Assembly: GCF_900167415.1 (NCBI RefSeq)
Contig: NZ_FUWU01000006.1
Span: 27,377-91,376 of the forward strand
DNA from: Fibrobacter intestinalis
Lineage (GTDB): Bacteria; Fibrobacterota; Fibrobacteria; Fibrobacterales; Fibrobacteraceae
DNA: 64,000 bases
Direction of reading: 5' to 3'
Shown: piece by piece, positions 44,675-55,987 of the stretch
Numbering within the stretch: position 1 is the stretch's first letter
Layout: every line of letters starts with the position of its first letter
Made by a program: the position numbers and the translations under genes
Notes under the pieces: model-generated
Seen by the model: only the letters and a program-made list of their open reading frames with translations
Database searches by the model: none
Told to the model about the DNA's origin: nothing

Positions 44675-46708
44675 ATGATGAAAAAGATGAATTTTGAAAA
44701 TTACACAATTGAACGGGATGTCAGCTGGATGTTTTTCAACCATCGCATTCTGGAAGAAGCGCAAAAGAAATCGGTACCCCTGCTGGAACGCCTTTCTTTT
44801 CTCGGCATTTACTCCAATAATTTGGACGAATTTTTTCGAGTTCGCATGGCCTCCCTCAACCGTTTTAAGGAATACGCCAAAAAGCAAAGCAAGTCGGAAT
44901 ATGCCAAAGTCTGCCAGACTTTGAAAATTGTCAATACGCTGAACAAACAATACGCCAAGGAATACGAACAAACTATCTTGCAAGTGCAAAACGCCTTAAA
45001 AGCAGAAAAAATTTTTCTTCTGAAAGAAACGGAATTAAACGGCGAACAGCAAGAGTTTATTCAAAAATTGTATTATGAAAAATTGAGCGGCTATATTTCT
45101 CCGGTTTGGCTGAATACGTTAAAAGGTCTAAGCAATACGGCGGATGATTGCGTACATTTGGTAGTGCAAGCCGATGAAAAATTCGCTCTTATGGAATTGC
45201 CTGTTTCTAAATTTGGACGCTTTATCCGACTTCCAGATAAAAACGACAAAATTTGCCTTATGTATTTGGACGATGTGGTGCGAGTTTGTCTGCCATACGT
45301 TTTTCAGGGAATGGGATTTAAAACATTTTCCGCATATTCTTTCAAATTTACGAAAGACGCCGAAATCGAAATCGACAACGATTTTTCGACAGGTTTTGTG
45401 CAAGAAATTTCCAAAGGTGTCAAGAACCGGAAAAAGGGCGAACCGATTCGCGTTCTTTATGACAACAGCATGCCCAAAAAGGCTTTGGAAAAACTGCTGG
45501 AGAAATTGAAAATCGATAATCTGGATACGGTACTTGCTTCGGGAAGATACCAGAATCACAAGGATTTGATTCGGTTTCCCGATTGTGGCCGAAAAGACTT
45601 GAAATATCCCCTTTGGCAACCGATTCGCAAAAAGGAATTTGAAAGCGAGAGTATGCTTCAACTGGTTTCTGAAAGAGACCGCTTTATTCACGTTCCTTAT
45701 CACAGTTTCGATTCTTATATCCAGCTTTTGCGGGAAGCGGCGATTCATCCGGAAATCAAGAGCATCAAGACTACACTCTATCGGCTGGCAAAGGATTCCC
45801 AGGTGATTCAGGCTCTGATGTGTGCGGCGCAAAACGGGAAAAAAGTGACGGTCGTTATCGAGCTTTTGGCACGCTTCGACGAAACTTCCAACATCAACTG
45901 GGGCAAAAAGATGAACGAAGCGGGAATCCGCGTGATTTACGGCGTGCAAGGTCTTAAAATCCACAGCAAAATCACCTATATCGAATCCAAGCAAAAAAGC
46001 GTCGCTGTCATTTCTACGGGAAATTTCCACGAAGGCAACGCCAAAGTTTATACCGATTTTTTGATGATGACTTCCCGAAAAAATATTGTAAGCGAAGTGT
46101 CCAAAGTTTTCGATTTTATTGAACGACCATACAAACCTGTCAAATTCAAGGAATTAATCGTCAGCCCAAACGATATGCGCAAAAAACTCCTGCATTTGAT
46201 CGATGTAGAAATCAAGAACAAACGGGAAGGAAAAAACGCCTACATCCTTGGAAAAATCAATCATGTCGTGGATTTGAAAATCATCAAGAAATTGTACGAA
46301 GCCTCCAATGCCGGCGTTTCCATTCAAATGCTTGTCCGCGGCAATTCCTCGGTGATGACAGGAATTCCTGGAGTCAGTGAAAATATCCGATTCCAAGGGA
46401 TTATCGACCGGTATCTGGAGCATTCCCGCATATTGATTTTTTGCAACGGCGACGATGAAAAATACTTTATCGGTTCTGCCGATTGGATGCTCAGAAATTT
46501 TGATAAACGCATTGAAGTTCTCGCACCCGTTTACGATGAATTGTTGAAGCAGGATTTGAAGCGCATCGTCACCTTTGGGCTGAAGGATTCCAAGCAGGGT
46601 CGCATTGTCGATGGCTCTGGAAAAAACTCTAGCGTTGAAAATCCCGAGGGCAAAAATTTCCGTTCCCAAGAAAAGCTTTACGATTTTTATAAAAAGGAAA
46701 ATAAATGA
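44675..46708 (+). CDS. ppk1: polyphosphate kinase 1
   Basis: PPK1 polymerises the gamma-phosphate of ATP into polyphosphate. 677 residues: the N-terminal domain (ERDVSWMFFNHRILEEAQKK, LERLSFLGIYSNNLDEFFRV), VPYHSFDSYIQLLREAAIHP, and the two catalytic His regions HSKITYIESK and ISTGNFHEGNAKVYTD. The C-terminal SADWMLRNFDKRIEVLAPV is also conserved. Its stop overlaps the ppx start (ATGA), pairing synthesis with breakdown. Confidence 0.96.
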   Translation: MMKKMNFENYTIERDVSWMFFNHRILEEAQKKSVPLLERLSFLGIYSNNLDEFFRVRMASLNRFKEYAKKQSKSEYAKVCQTLKIVNTLNKQYAKEYEQTILQVQNALKAEKIFLLKETELNGEQQEFIQKLYYEKLSGYISPVWLNTLKGLSNTADDCVHLVVQADEKFALMELPVSKFGRFIRLPDKNDKICLMYLDDVVRVCLPYVFQGMGFKTFSAYSFKFTKDAEIEIDNDFSTGFVQEISKGVKNRKKGEPIRVLYDNSMPKKALEKLLEKLKIDNLDTVLASGRYQNHKDLIRFPDCGRKDLKYPLWQPIRKKEFESESMLQLVSERDRFIHVPYHSFDSYIQLLREAAIHPEIKSIKTTLYRLAKDSQVIQALMCAAQNGKKVTVVIELLARFDETSNINWGKKMNEAGIRVIYGVQGLKIHSKITYIESKQKSVAVISTGNFHEGNAKVYTDFLMMTSRKNIVSEVSKVFDFIERPYKPVKFKELIVSPNDMRKKLLHLIDVEIKNKREGKNAYILGKINHVVDLKIIKKLYEASNAGVSIQMLVRGNSSVMTGIPGVSENIRFQGIIDRYLEHSRILIFCNGDDEKYFIGSADWMLRNFDKRIEVLAPVYDELLKQDLKRIVTFGLKDSKQGRIVDGSGKNSSVENPEGKNFRSQEKLYDFYKKENK

Positions 46709-47619
46709 CAGAGAAAACGTTGAATCTGGCGGCAATCGATATCGGTTCCAACGCGGCAAGGCTTTTGATTAAATCCCTTTCGGAGGAAAAGGATGGGATT
46801 CACTTCTCCAAACTTTTGTTTTTGCGGATTCCGCTCCGATTGGGAATGGACGTGTTTTCTTCCGGAAAAATTTCCGACGAAAAAAAATCCCATTTTGTTC
46901 ACACGATGCAAGCTTTCGCCCATCTGATGAAAGCCTATAACGTCCAGTGTTACAAGGCTTGCGCCACTAGTGCTATGCGGGAAGCCAAAAACAATCGGGA
47001 AGTTTTAGAGCTGGCACGTCAAAAATCCAAGCTGAAAATAGAACTGATCAGCGGCGAGGAAGAAAGCCGGATTATCTATGAAAACCATTTGAATCTGTTG
47101 CAACTGAAAGGCCATTTTTTATTTGTGGACGTGGGTGGAGGATCTACAGAAATCGCCTTGATGATGGACGGCATCAAAATTGCAAACGCTTCTTACAATG
47201 TGGGTGCTATTCGACTGCTAAAGGAAAACGCCGATGGGGAAGAGTTGAAAAAAATGGAAAAGGAATTGCGGGAGATCACGCAGGAGTGTTCCAACCTGAC
47301 TATTATCGGATCCGGCGGAAACATCGGTAAAATTTACCGCATCGTTTCAAAATCGAGAAAAGACGACGACGTAATCCCCATTGAAACACTGGAGAAATTC
47401 TACCAAAAAATCCACAAGATGGAAATTGAAGAGCGGATGCGCCTGTATGATTTGAAATCCGATCGTGCCGACGTGATAGAACCTGCGGCCAAAATTTTTT
47501 TAAGAATCGCCAAATGCAGCGGCGCCAAGCAAATTCTGGTTCCGAATTTGGGGCTTACGGACGGCTTGATAAGCGAACTCGGACGAAAGTATTTTCAGAA
47601 GGGAGGGGATCTCTTCTAA
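46705..47619 (+). CDS. ppx: exopolyphosphatase / guanosine pentaphosphatase family protein
   Basis: 304 residues of the actin-like ATPase fold: AAIDIGSNAARLLI (phosphate 1), ACATSAMREAKNNREVLELA, ISGEEESRIIYENH, and VDVGGGSTEIALM (phosphate 2). It lacks the extra C-terminal HD-like domain of long Ppx proteins. It probably hydrolyses polyphosphate made by the upstream kinase, or pppGpp. Co-translation with ppk1 is expected from the four-base overlap. Confidence 0.93.
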   Translation: MTEKTLNLAAIDIGSNAARLLIKSLSEEKDGIHFSKLLFLRIPLRLGMDVFSSGKISDEKKSHFVHTMQAFAHLMKAYNVQCYKACATSAMREAKNNREVLELARQKSKLKIELISGEEESRIIYENHLNLLQLKGHFLFVDVGGGSTEIALMMDGIKIANASYNVGAIRLLKENADGEELKKMEKELREITQECSNLTIIGSGGNIGKIYRIVSKSRKDDDVIPIETLEKFYQKIHKMEIEERMRLYDLKSDRADVIEPAAKIFLRIAKCSGAKQILVPNLGLTDGLISELGRKYFQKGGDLF

Positions 47620-47761
47620 AAATTCATTTTTAAAAAGTTGCATTCGAGAGGCTTGGGTTGGGGACTCGTTTAGAAGGGGTTGAAATTTACATAATTGTAA
47701 AAGTTTCTTGTCCTTTGCAAAAAAAAGGCCGCATTGAAGATAGGGATTGCGCATAAGTTTT

Positions 47762-47769
47762 TATCTTTG
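47762..47769 (+). promoter_or_regulatory. TATCTTTG box before icd
   Basis: Exact TAnnTTTG, four bases (AAAC) before the icd ATG. A TTG lies 25 bases upstream of the box. Confidence 0.55.
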
Positions 47770-47770
47770 A

Positions 47771-49990
<2,220 letters not shown>

Positions 49991-50021
49991 GCGTTTTCGC
50001 ACTTCGGCGAGAGAAACGAGG

Positions 50022-50058
50022 AATCAAGGTTTCTAATGGGAAATCTTGATTTTTTTTC
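50022..50058 (+). terminator. intrinsic terminator of icd
   Basis: A 12-bp stem (AATCAAGGTTTC with GAAATCTTGATT, one G-T pair), loop TAATGG, then eight T. Confidence 0.92.
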
Positions 50059-50070
50059 GCTAAAATTTCC

Positions 50071-50078
50071 TACATTAG
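50071..50078 (+). promoter_or_regulatory. TACATTAG box before scpB
   Basis: Near-match to TAnnTTTG, four bases (CGGC) before the scpB ATG. A TTG sits 22 bases upstream of the box (50046-50048), within the icd terminator. Confidence 0.45.
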
Positions 50079-50082
50079 CGGC

Positions 50083-50787
50083 ATGGTAGAAGATGTATCC
50101 AAAGAATTGAAAGCGGACAGCGAAGAAGCCGCCGAGCTTCCTAAAATTGAATCGAACGAAGATTTGGCGCGTATTGTGCAGGCGTTGGTGTTTGCGTCTC
50201 CGGATGTGGTGACCCTCAAAAAACTGAAAGAAATTATCGGCGATTTTTTGGATTCCAAAACCGTTGCCGAAGCACTTCGATTGGCCAATGACAGTTTGAA
50301 CCGGATGGATTCTCCTTTTGAAATTGTGGAACAGGCTGGCGGCTACCGCTTTCGTACCCGCGCCCGATATTATCCGTGGGTTCGCAAATTGTTTCCGGAT
50401 GCAAATTTGCGCCGACTTTCGCAGGCCGCTTTGGAAACGCTTTCGATTGTCGCGTATAATCAGCCGATTACCCGAGCCGAGCTGGAAAAAATTCGAGGCG
50501 TTGCTTGCGACGGGCCGTTGAAAAGTCTGTTGGAAAAGAAGTTGATCGCTCTGGGCGCCAGGGCGGAAACCATCGGCAATCCTTATACTTATGTGATTAC
50601 GGAGGATTTTCTCAAGTATTTCGGCATCAACAAGATTCCTGAAGATTTGCCGCGTCTGCGAGAATTCCAGGATCTTTTGAATGCCAACGAGATAGTTCCT
50701 AATTATGCGCAAAACGATAAGCCGGATTCGCCCAAACCGCCGGTTTCTAATCCTTCGCAAATTGAACTTTCTATGGGGACGTCGTGA
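50083..50787 (+). CDS. scpB: segregation and condensation protein B
   Basis: ScpB is a kleisin-associated subunit of the SMC condensin complex. The 234 residues contain two winged-helix domains: ARIVQALVFASPDVVTLKKL, then LSQAALETLSIVAYNQPITR, AELEKIRGVACDGPLKSLLE and GNPYTYVITEDFLKYFGI. These are the core ScpB signatures. scpA is not adjacent. The stop overlaps the GTG of mutS by four bases. Confidence 0.95.
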   Translation: MVEDVSKELKADSEEAAELPKIESNEDLARIVQALVFASPDVVTLKKLKEIIGDFLDSKTVAEALRLANDSLNRMDSPFEIVEQAGGYRFRTRARYYPWVRKLFPDANLRRLSQAALETLSIVAYNQPITRAELEKIRGVACDGPLKSLLEKKLIALGARAETIGNPYTYVITEDFLKYFGINKIPEDLPRLREFQDLLNANEIVPNYAQNDKPDSPKPPVSNPSQIELSMGTS

Positions 50788-53384
50788 GTTGCACACCATT
50801 GATGAAGCAGTATTACGAGATTAAGGCTCAGAATCCCGACTGCATTTTGTTTTTTAGAATGGGCGATTTCTTTGAACTTTTTGAAAATGACGCCGAAATC
50901 GCTTCTAAAATTTTGGGGCTGACTCTGACCAGCCGGAATAACGGGACTTCGGGAAATACGCCGCTCTGCGGTTTTCCGCATCACGCTTCCGAAAGATATT
51001 TTCCCAAGATGGTTGCTGCGGGCTACAAAGTGGCGGTGTGCGAACAGGTGGAAGATCCGAAACTCGCCAAGGGAATTGTCAAGCGCGCGATTGTAGAAAT
51101 CATCAGCGCTGGAACTTCGATGAACGAAGCGATTCTGGATGCAAAGGCCGCCAGCTATCTTTGCGCGATTCTTCCTCAAAAAAATACGATTGCTTTTTCC
51201 TTTGCCGATGTGACGACGGGATATTTTGCGGTTTCCGAATCGCCGATTCCGAATTTTGAAAGCGAACTCGCCCGCAGAATGCCCAAAGAAATTCTTGTCC
51301 CGGCGGGAATGGATTTGCCGCAATCCATTGTAGAATTTGCTCGCAGCGAAAACATTCTTTTGACGACGGTCGCCGAAGAGCATTACGAATGGAAGCGGGC
51401 GTCGGAAGTCATTGAAAATCATTTTAAAGTAACCAGCCTGGAATCGTTGGGCTTGGACGGGCAAGTTGAAAAGACGCGGGTTTCCGGAGCGATTCTCTGG
51501 TATCTGATCGATCAGAAAAAATCGGAGCTTTCGCACATTACGCATTTGGAACTTCTGGATTTGGGCGAATACATGGTTCTGGATCCATCGACCCTTCGTA
51601 ACTTGGAGCTGGTGCGCCCGCTGAATGTAGACGATGTCCGCAGTACGCTGATATCCGTACTGGATTATACGGTGACGGCGATGGGGGGGCGAAGGCTTCG
51701 CGAATGGATTTCGCACCCGCTGATTTCTGTCCGGAAAATTGAAGAGCGTTCTGAAGCGATTGCGGAACTGGTTGCAAATCCGATTGTTCTGGATGAACTC
51801 AAATTGGCTCTGCGAGAAATTCTGGACATGGAACGCCTTTTGGGGCGTGTCGGCAGCGGTCGTGCAAATGCCCGGGATCTTTATGGTTTGGGCAAATCGC
51901 TTTCCAAGGCAGTCAAGGTTGCCGAATCGCTTTCGTCTTTGAAATCGCCGATTTTCCACGCTCTTGCCGAAACGCTTTTGTCCGCCGAGGGCAAGGGCGA
52001 CGATATTTTGAAAATTCTCAACGACGAGTTGCCCATTACCGTACGAGAAGGCGGAATGATTCGCGTCGGAGCGGATGCAGAACTGGATAGGATGAATGCG
52101 GAAATTCAGGATAGGCGGGAATGGATTGCTTCTCTTGAAGCGCGGGAAAGGGAACGCTTGGGAGTAAACACTTTGAAGGTCGGCTACAACCGGGTTTTCG
52201 GCTATTACATCGAAGTTTCCAAAATCCATTCGGACAAAATTCCGCCGGAATATATCCGCAAGCAGACGACGGTGAACGCCGAACGTTACATTACTCCCGA
52301 AATGAAGGAGTGCGAAACGATTATCTCTAGTGCGGAAAGTCGCATTCACGATGCGGAATACCGCATATTTTGCCGCCTTCGCGAATCGGTGAATGCCGAG
52401 CGTCACGAACTGCAGCAAATCGCCGAAGCTGTTGCGGAAACGGATGCGTTTTTCAGCCTTTCGGTGGCGGCTCGCAAGCGCGGCTATGTGCGCGCGGAAG
52501 TCTTTGAAGGAACCGGCATCGAAATTCGGGGCGGTTTTCATCCGGTCATCGTTTCGGCGAATCCGGACTTGGCTTTTGTTCCGAATGACGTTTCCCTGTC
52601 TCCCGATGCACATCGCATAATGCTGATTACGGGACCGAATATGGCGGGTAAATCCACTTACTTGCGGCAGACGGGATTGATTGTGCTGATGGCGCAAATC
52701 GGTTCTTTCGTGCCTGCGGAATCGGCGAGAATCGGCGTTGTAGATCGCATTTTCACCCGCGTTGGTGCCAGCGACAGATTGTCCCGCGGTCTTTCCACTT
52801 TTATGGTGGAAATGATTGAAACGGCGAACATTTTGCGCAATGCGACAGAAAAGAGCCTGGTACTTTTGGACGAAATCGGTCGGGGAACCAGCACGTTTGA
52901 CGGGCTTTCCATCGCCTGGGCGATTTTTGAAACTCTTCACGACAATCCGAAACGCGCAGCGATTACTTTGTTTGCAACGCATTACCATGAAATGACGACA
53001 TTGGCGGATTCTTTGGAACATGCGGGCAATTATCAGATCGCTGTCCGGGAAGATGGCGACAAGCTCATTTTTTTGCATCGGATTCTGGCGGGGGCTTGCG
53101 ATTCCAGCTATGGCATTCATGTCGCCGAAATGGCGGGGCTTCCTTCCGAAGTGGTTCGGCGGGCCCGGAAAATTTTGCTCCGTCTGGAAAAGTCGCATAT
53201 CGATCCCAGCGATGCCAAGCAGGTGGAAAAAATGCGGGAACAGCCGCAAGTGGATATGTTCGCTTCCCCGGATGAAGACACGCAGCTTTTGCTGGAAGAA
53301 CTCCGGCGTTTGAAGCCGGAAGAGATGACGCCGTTGCAGGCGTTGCAGACTTTGACGGAACTGAAGGCGCACTATGCCAAGTGA
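50784..53384 (+). CDS. mutS: DNA mismatch repair protein MutS
   Basis: 866 residues from the GTG at 50784 (GTGA overlap with scpB). The N-terminal mismatch domain has LMKQYYEIKAQNPDCILFFR and GDFFELFENDA, with the mismatch-wedging Phe-x-Glu. The connector, lever and clamp regions follow. The ATPase has GPNMAGKSTYLRQTGL, LVLLDEIGRGTSTFDG and FATHYHEMTTL. The full length argues for canonical MutS1. A small HD hydrolase gene overlaps the 3' end by 11 bases. Confidence 0.97.
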   Translation: MSCTPLMKQYYEIKAQNPDCILFFRMGDFFELFENDAEIASKILGLTLTSRNNGTSGNTPLCGFPHHASERYFPKMVAAGYKVAVCEQVEDPKLAKGIVKRAIVEIISAGTSMNEAILDAKAASYLCAILPQKNTIAFSFADVTTGYFAVSESPIPNFESELARRMPKEILVPAGMDLPQSIVEFARSENILLTTVAEEHYEWKRASEVIENHFKVTSLESLGLDGQVEKTRVSGAILWYLIDQKKSELSHITHLELLDLGEYMVLDPSTLRNLELVRPLNVDDVRSTLISVLDYTVTAMGGRRLREWISHPLISVRKIEERSEAIAELVANPIVLDELKLALREILDMERLLGRVGSGRANARDLYGLGKSLSKAVKVAESLSSLKSPIFHALAETLLSAEGKGDDILKILNDELPITVREGGMIRVGADAELDRMNAEIQDRREWIASLEARERERLGVNTLKVGYNRVFGYYIEVSKIHSDKIPPEYIRKQTTVNAERYITPEMKECETIISSAESRIHDAEYRIFCRLRESVNAERHELQQIAEAVAETDAFFSLSVAARKRGYVRAEVFEGTGIEIRGGFHPVIVSANPDLAFVPNDVSLSPDAHRIMLITGPNMAGKSTYLRQTGLIVLMAQIGSFVPAESARIGVVDRIFTRVGASDRLSRGLSTFMVEMIETANILRNATEKSLVLLDEIGRGTSTFDGLSIAWAIFETLHDNPKRAAITLFATHYHEMTTLADSLEHAGNYQIAVREDGDKLIFLHRILAGACDSSYGIHVAEMAGLPSEVVRRARKILLRLEKSHIDPSDAKQVEKMREQPQVDMFASPDEDTQLLLEELRRLKPEEMTPLQALQTLTELKAHYAK

Positions 53385-53898
53385 AAGGACGTCCATTCAT
53401 TTTACGGTTCTGGAAGATTACGTTTATGACAATCGCCTCAACGGGGATTCTTCCCTTCACGGGCTGGAGCATTGGCACCAGGTGGAGTTCAACGGCTTGA
53501 TGCTCGCCAAAAAAACGCACGCCGATGAAACGATTATCCGACTGTTTGCGCTTTTTCACGATTCTCGCCGGGTTTCCGACGACTACGACGAATTCCATGG
53601 GAAATACGGAGCGGAATACGCCGAAAAGCTTCGGGCCGAGCATTTTTTTGATTTGGACGAAGAGCGGTTTGCGCAGTTGTTGCACGCCTGCCGTTTTCAT
53701 ACGACGGAAAATGCTTCCGGTGATGCGACGATTGACACTTGCTACGATGCGGATCGTCTGGATTTGGGAAGGGTCGGCATTATTCCTGCCCCGGAAAAGA
53801 TGGCTACGAAATTTGGCAAAGAAATCGCTGGAAAATTGCAAAAAATCGCTTCGGAAAATCACCGCAGCTGGATTCGGGATTTTGCTCTGCATATTTGA
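53374..53898 (+). CDS. HD-domain phosphohydrolase-like protein
   Basis: 174 residues. Metal ligands of the HD fold are readable: HGLEHWHQVEFNGLML, then LFHDSRRVSDDYDEFHG (the HD pair), HACRFHTTENASGD, and DADRLDLGRVGI (the late Asp). It is short and single-domain, so a nucleotide or small-phosphate substrate is likelier than RNA. It overlaps the end of mutS by 11 bases and must be translated with it, though no functional link is known. Confidence 0.8.
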   Translation: MPSERTSIHFTVLEDYVYDNRLNGDSSLHGLEHWHQVEFNGLMLAKKTHADETIIRLFALFHDSRRVSDDYDEFHGKYGAEYAEKLRAEHFFDLDEERFAQLLHACRFHTTENASGDATIDTCYDADRLDLGRVGIIPAPEKMATKFGKEIAGKLQKIASENHRSWIRDFALHI

Positions 53899-53951
53899 TT
53901 TTCTTACGGCAACGCCCCCTTTTTTCTTTTTCTTCCGAAGGCGTTTTTAAT

Positions 53952-53959
53952 TATCTTTT
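53952..53959 (+). promoter_or_regulatory. TATCTTTT box before the GAF/PP2C gene
   Basis: TATCTTTT followed by GAAGC and the GTG start at 53965, the same geometry as at icd and purN. Confidence 0.45.
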
Positions 53960-53964
53960 GAAGC

Positions 53965-55866
53965 GTGCTAGAGAAAATTTTATATTCGCTGATTCCGCTG
54001 ATTTCGGCATTTCCTTTGTTTATGATGCTTGTGGAAATGCATGGAAGGCGGCCATCTGGTCGGCAGTGGTTCTGGTTTGCTTTTTCGGTTGTTTTTTTTG
54101 TGTGGCATGGGGTTGTCGCCCGTTTTATCGCTCCGCTTCCCGAAACCCGCCCGCTTGTCCCGCTAGGGGATTTGCTTTTGATTTTTGCCTTCACCCTTCT
54201 TTTTATTCAGGAAGAAAACCGTAAGTCCCAGGAGCCGATTCAAAATACCTACATACTCAAAGGTTGCACTGCCCTTGTCGTCTATTCCGCAATTTTGATT
54301 CTCTCTTCCTATTGTGTCGATTCTCCGATATTTTTGATTCCTCTATTTGCGACGGCGCTTCTCGCTTTTTATTTCGACCGGTTGTATTCATCGATGTCGT
54401 ATTATCCCAAGCCTCGTCTGCATTTGGTCTATGGCTTTTTCATCTTGTCCGTTTTTTTGGTTCTGCCCGTATTCCGCCTTTTTTTCCTGTTTCAGATTGC
54501 GTATGTTTTCGCCCGCAGGTATCGCAATTGGATTGCGCACAAGGATAGGCTTATTGCCGCGCACGACGAAGAGCGCAAGGTCAATCATAAAATTGTGGCG
54601 AAAATGGGGGAGACGGTCAATGACTTTTCGGATTTGCATGAATCTTTGGCGCATTTTTTGGAAAACCTGGCCGAGGGTATTGATGCCAAGTCCGCGGCCA
54701 TCTATGTGTGGGACGAACAGAACGGCCTTTTCCGCTGCTCGGATATCTACGGCGTTTTTTTCCCGCTGACCCGCGGCAACGAGATGAGCTTCACCCATGT
54801 CGAAGCGCTTCGGGAAATTGCGCTTGCGCAGAATATTACGGAACCGGACAATATCATTTGGACTTGCGGAATGTCGCAGACGGGTGCGTTCATCCCTTAT
54901 GCCAATCAGGATTCTCGCATTCTTTCTTTGGAAAGCCGGGCGGCGAATATTCGGTCGGTCATCGTGGAACCGTTGAATTTCAACCAGCAGCTTTTGGGCG
55001 TTCTCGTGGTGGAAAATAAACTCTATGAACGCTATTTTTCGGAAAGCGATTACTACTTGGTACAGAACTTTGCGCATTATGCGACGATGATTCTCAAGGC
55101 GAACGAAGCGGTTCTAGAACGCCAGAATCAGGCGCGGACCCAGGCGGAGTTGCAGTTGGGGTTTCATATCCAGTCGGGACTTTTGCCGCATCGGATTCCG
55201 CAGTTCGAGGGCATTTCGCTTTCGGGTTCCATGACTCCAGCCAAGGAAATCGGCGGCGATTATTTCGATTTTTTGACTTTGCCGAACGGAAATTTGGGAA
55301 TTGTCATCGGAGACGTTTCGGGGAAGGGCGTTCCCGCAGGAATGGTGATGACGACCCTCTACGCTTTTTTGCATGCGGAGTGCCGTTACTTTGTGAATAC
55401 TTATCGGGCACTTGTCAATGTGAACGCGGAGCTTTCGGGCCGCATCGCAGAAACGATGTTCGCGTCGCTCCTCTTTTTTGAATGGAACCCGCGCACCAAG
55501 GCTCTGCATTATACGAGCTGCGGGCACGAGCACATTTTGCATTTCCGGCAAAAGGAGAATCGTCTGGACACCATCAAGAGCGGGGGAATTGCCCTTGGCA
55601 TGATCGATGACAACAGCAAGATAATTCGCGAAAAGTCGTTGCTGGTGCAGTCGGGCGATATGGTGCTGCTTTATACGGATGGCGTCACGGAAGCGGTGAA
55701 CGATAAACGGGAAATGTTCGGGCTTTCGCGATTGCAGGCGTTTGTGGAAAAGTATCACGGGCTTTCGTCCGAAGAAATTCGCATTGCCTTGCTGGACGAA
55801 TTGAAGAATTTTGCCCACGGTGCGGCTTTGGCGGATGACATCACGGTTCTCGTGATGAAATTTTAG
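53965..55866 (+). CDS. membrane-bound GAF / SpoIIE-type (PP2C) phosphatase, RsbU-like
   Basis: 633 residues from a GTG. About six membrane spans occupy residues 1-190, then a short coiled linker. A GAF-like sensor domain lies at roughly 220-380 (ENLAEGIDAKSAAIYVWDEQ, VIVEPLNFNQQLLGVLVVEN). A PP2C/SpoIIE phosphatase domain fills 395-633 with GSMTPAKEIGGDYFDFLTLP, GIVIGDVSGKGVPAGMVMTT, LLYTDGVTEAVNDKREMFG and ADDITVLVMKF. Such proteins dephosphorylate anti-sigma-factor antagonists. No partner gene is seen nearby. Confidence 0.9.
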   Translation: MLEKILYSLIPLISAFPLFMMLVEMHGRRPSGRQWFWFAFSVVFFVWHGVVARFIAPLPETRPLVPLGDLLLIFAFTLLFIQEENRKSQEPIQNTYILKGCTALVVYSAILILSSYCVDSPIFLIPLFATALLAFYFDRLYSSMSYYPKPRLHLVYGFFILSVFLVLPVFRLFFLFQIAYVFARRYRNWIAHKDRLIAAHDEERKVNHKIVAKMGETVNDFSDLHESLAHFLENLAEGIDAKSAAIYVWDEQNGLFRCSDIYGVFFPLTRGNEMSFTHVEALREIALAQNITEPDNIIWTCGMSQTGAFIPYANQDSRILSLESRAANIRSVIVEPLNFNQQLLGVLVVENKLYERYFSESDYYLVQNFAHYATMILKANEAVLERQNQARTQAELQLGFHIQSGLLPHRIPQFEGISLSGSMTPAKEIGGDYFDFLTLPNGNLGIVIGDVSGKGVPAGMVMTTLYAFLHAECRYFVNTYRALVNVNAELSGRIAETMFASLLFFEWNPRTKALHYTSCGHEHILHFRQKENRLDTIKSGGIALGMIDDNSKIIREKSLLVQSGDMVLLYTDGVTEAVNDKREMFGLSRLQAFVEKYHGLSSEEIRIALLDELKNFAHGAALADDITVLVMKF

Positions 55867-55987
55867 CTTGTGCTTGGATGGTTGGTAAAAATCCGGTTGT
55901 CCATTTTGAGTTTATGGCGTTGCCCATTTTGAAGTGAGGTTCGAGTTTGGCGACTTCTAAAAACGGCTTTGGTGAAGGAAATGAAAA

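Noticed and set aside
50703..53396. 897-codon frame antisense to mutS
   Set aside because: It is a shadow of mutS codon bias, with His/Arg/Phe-rich composition and no start context.
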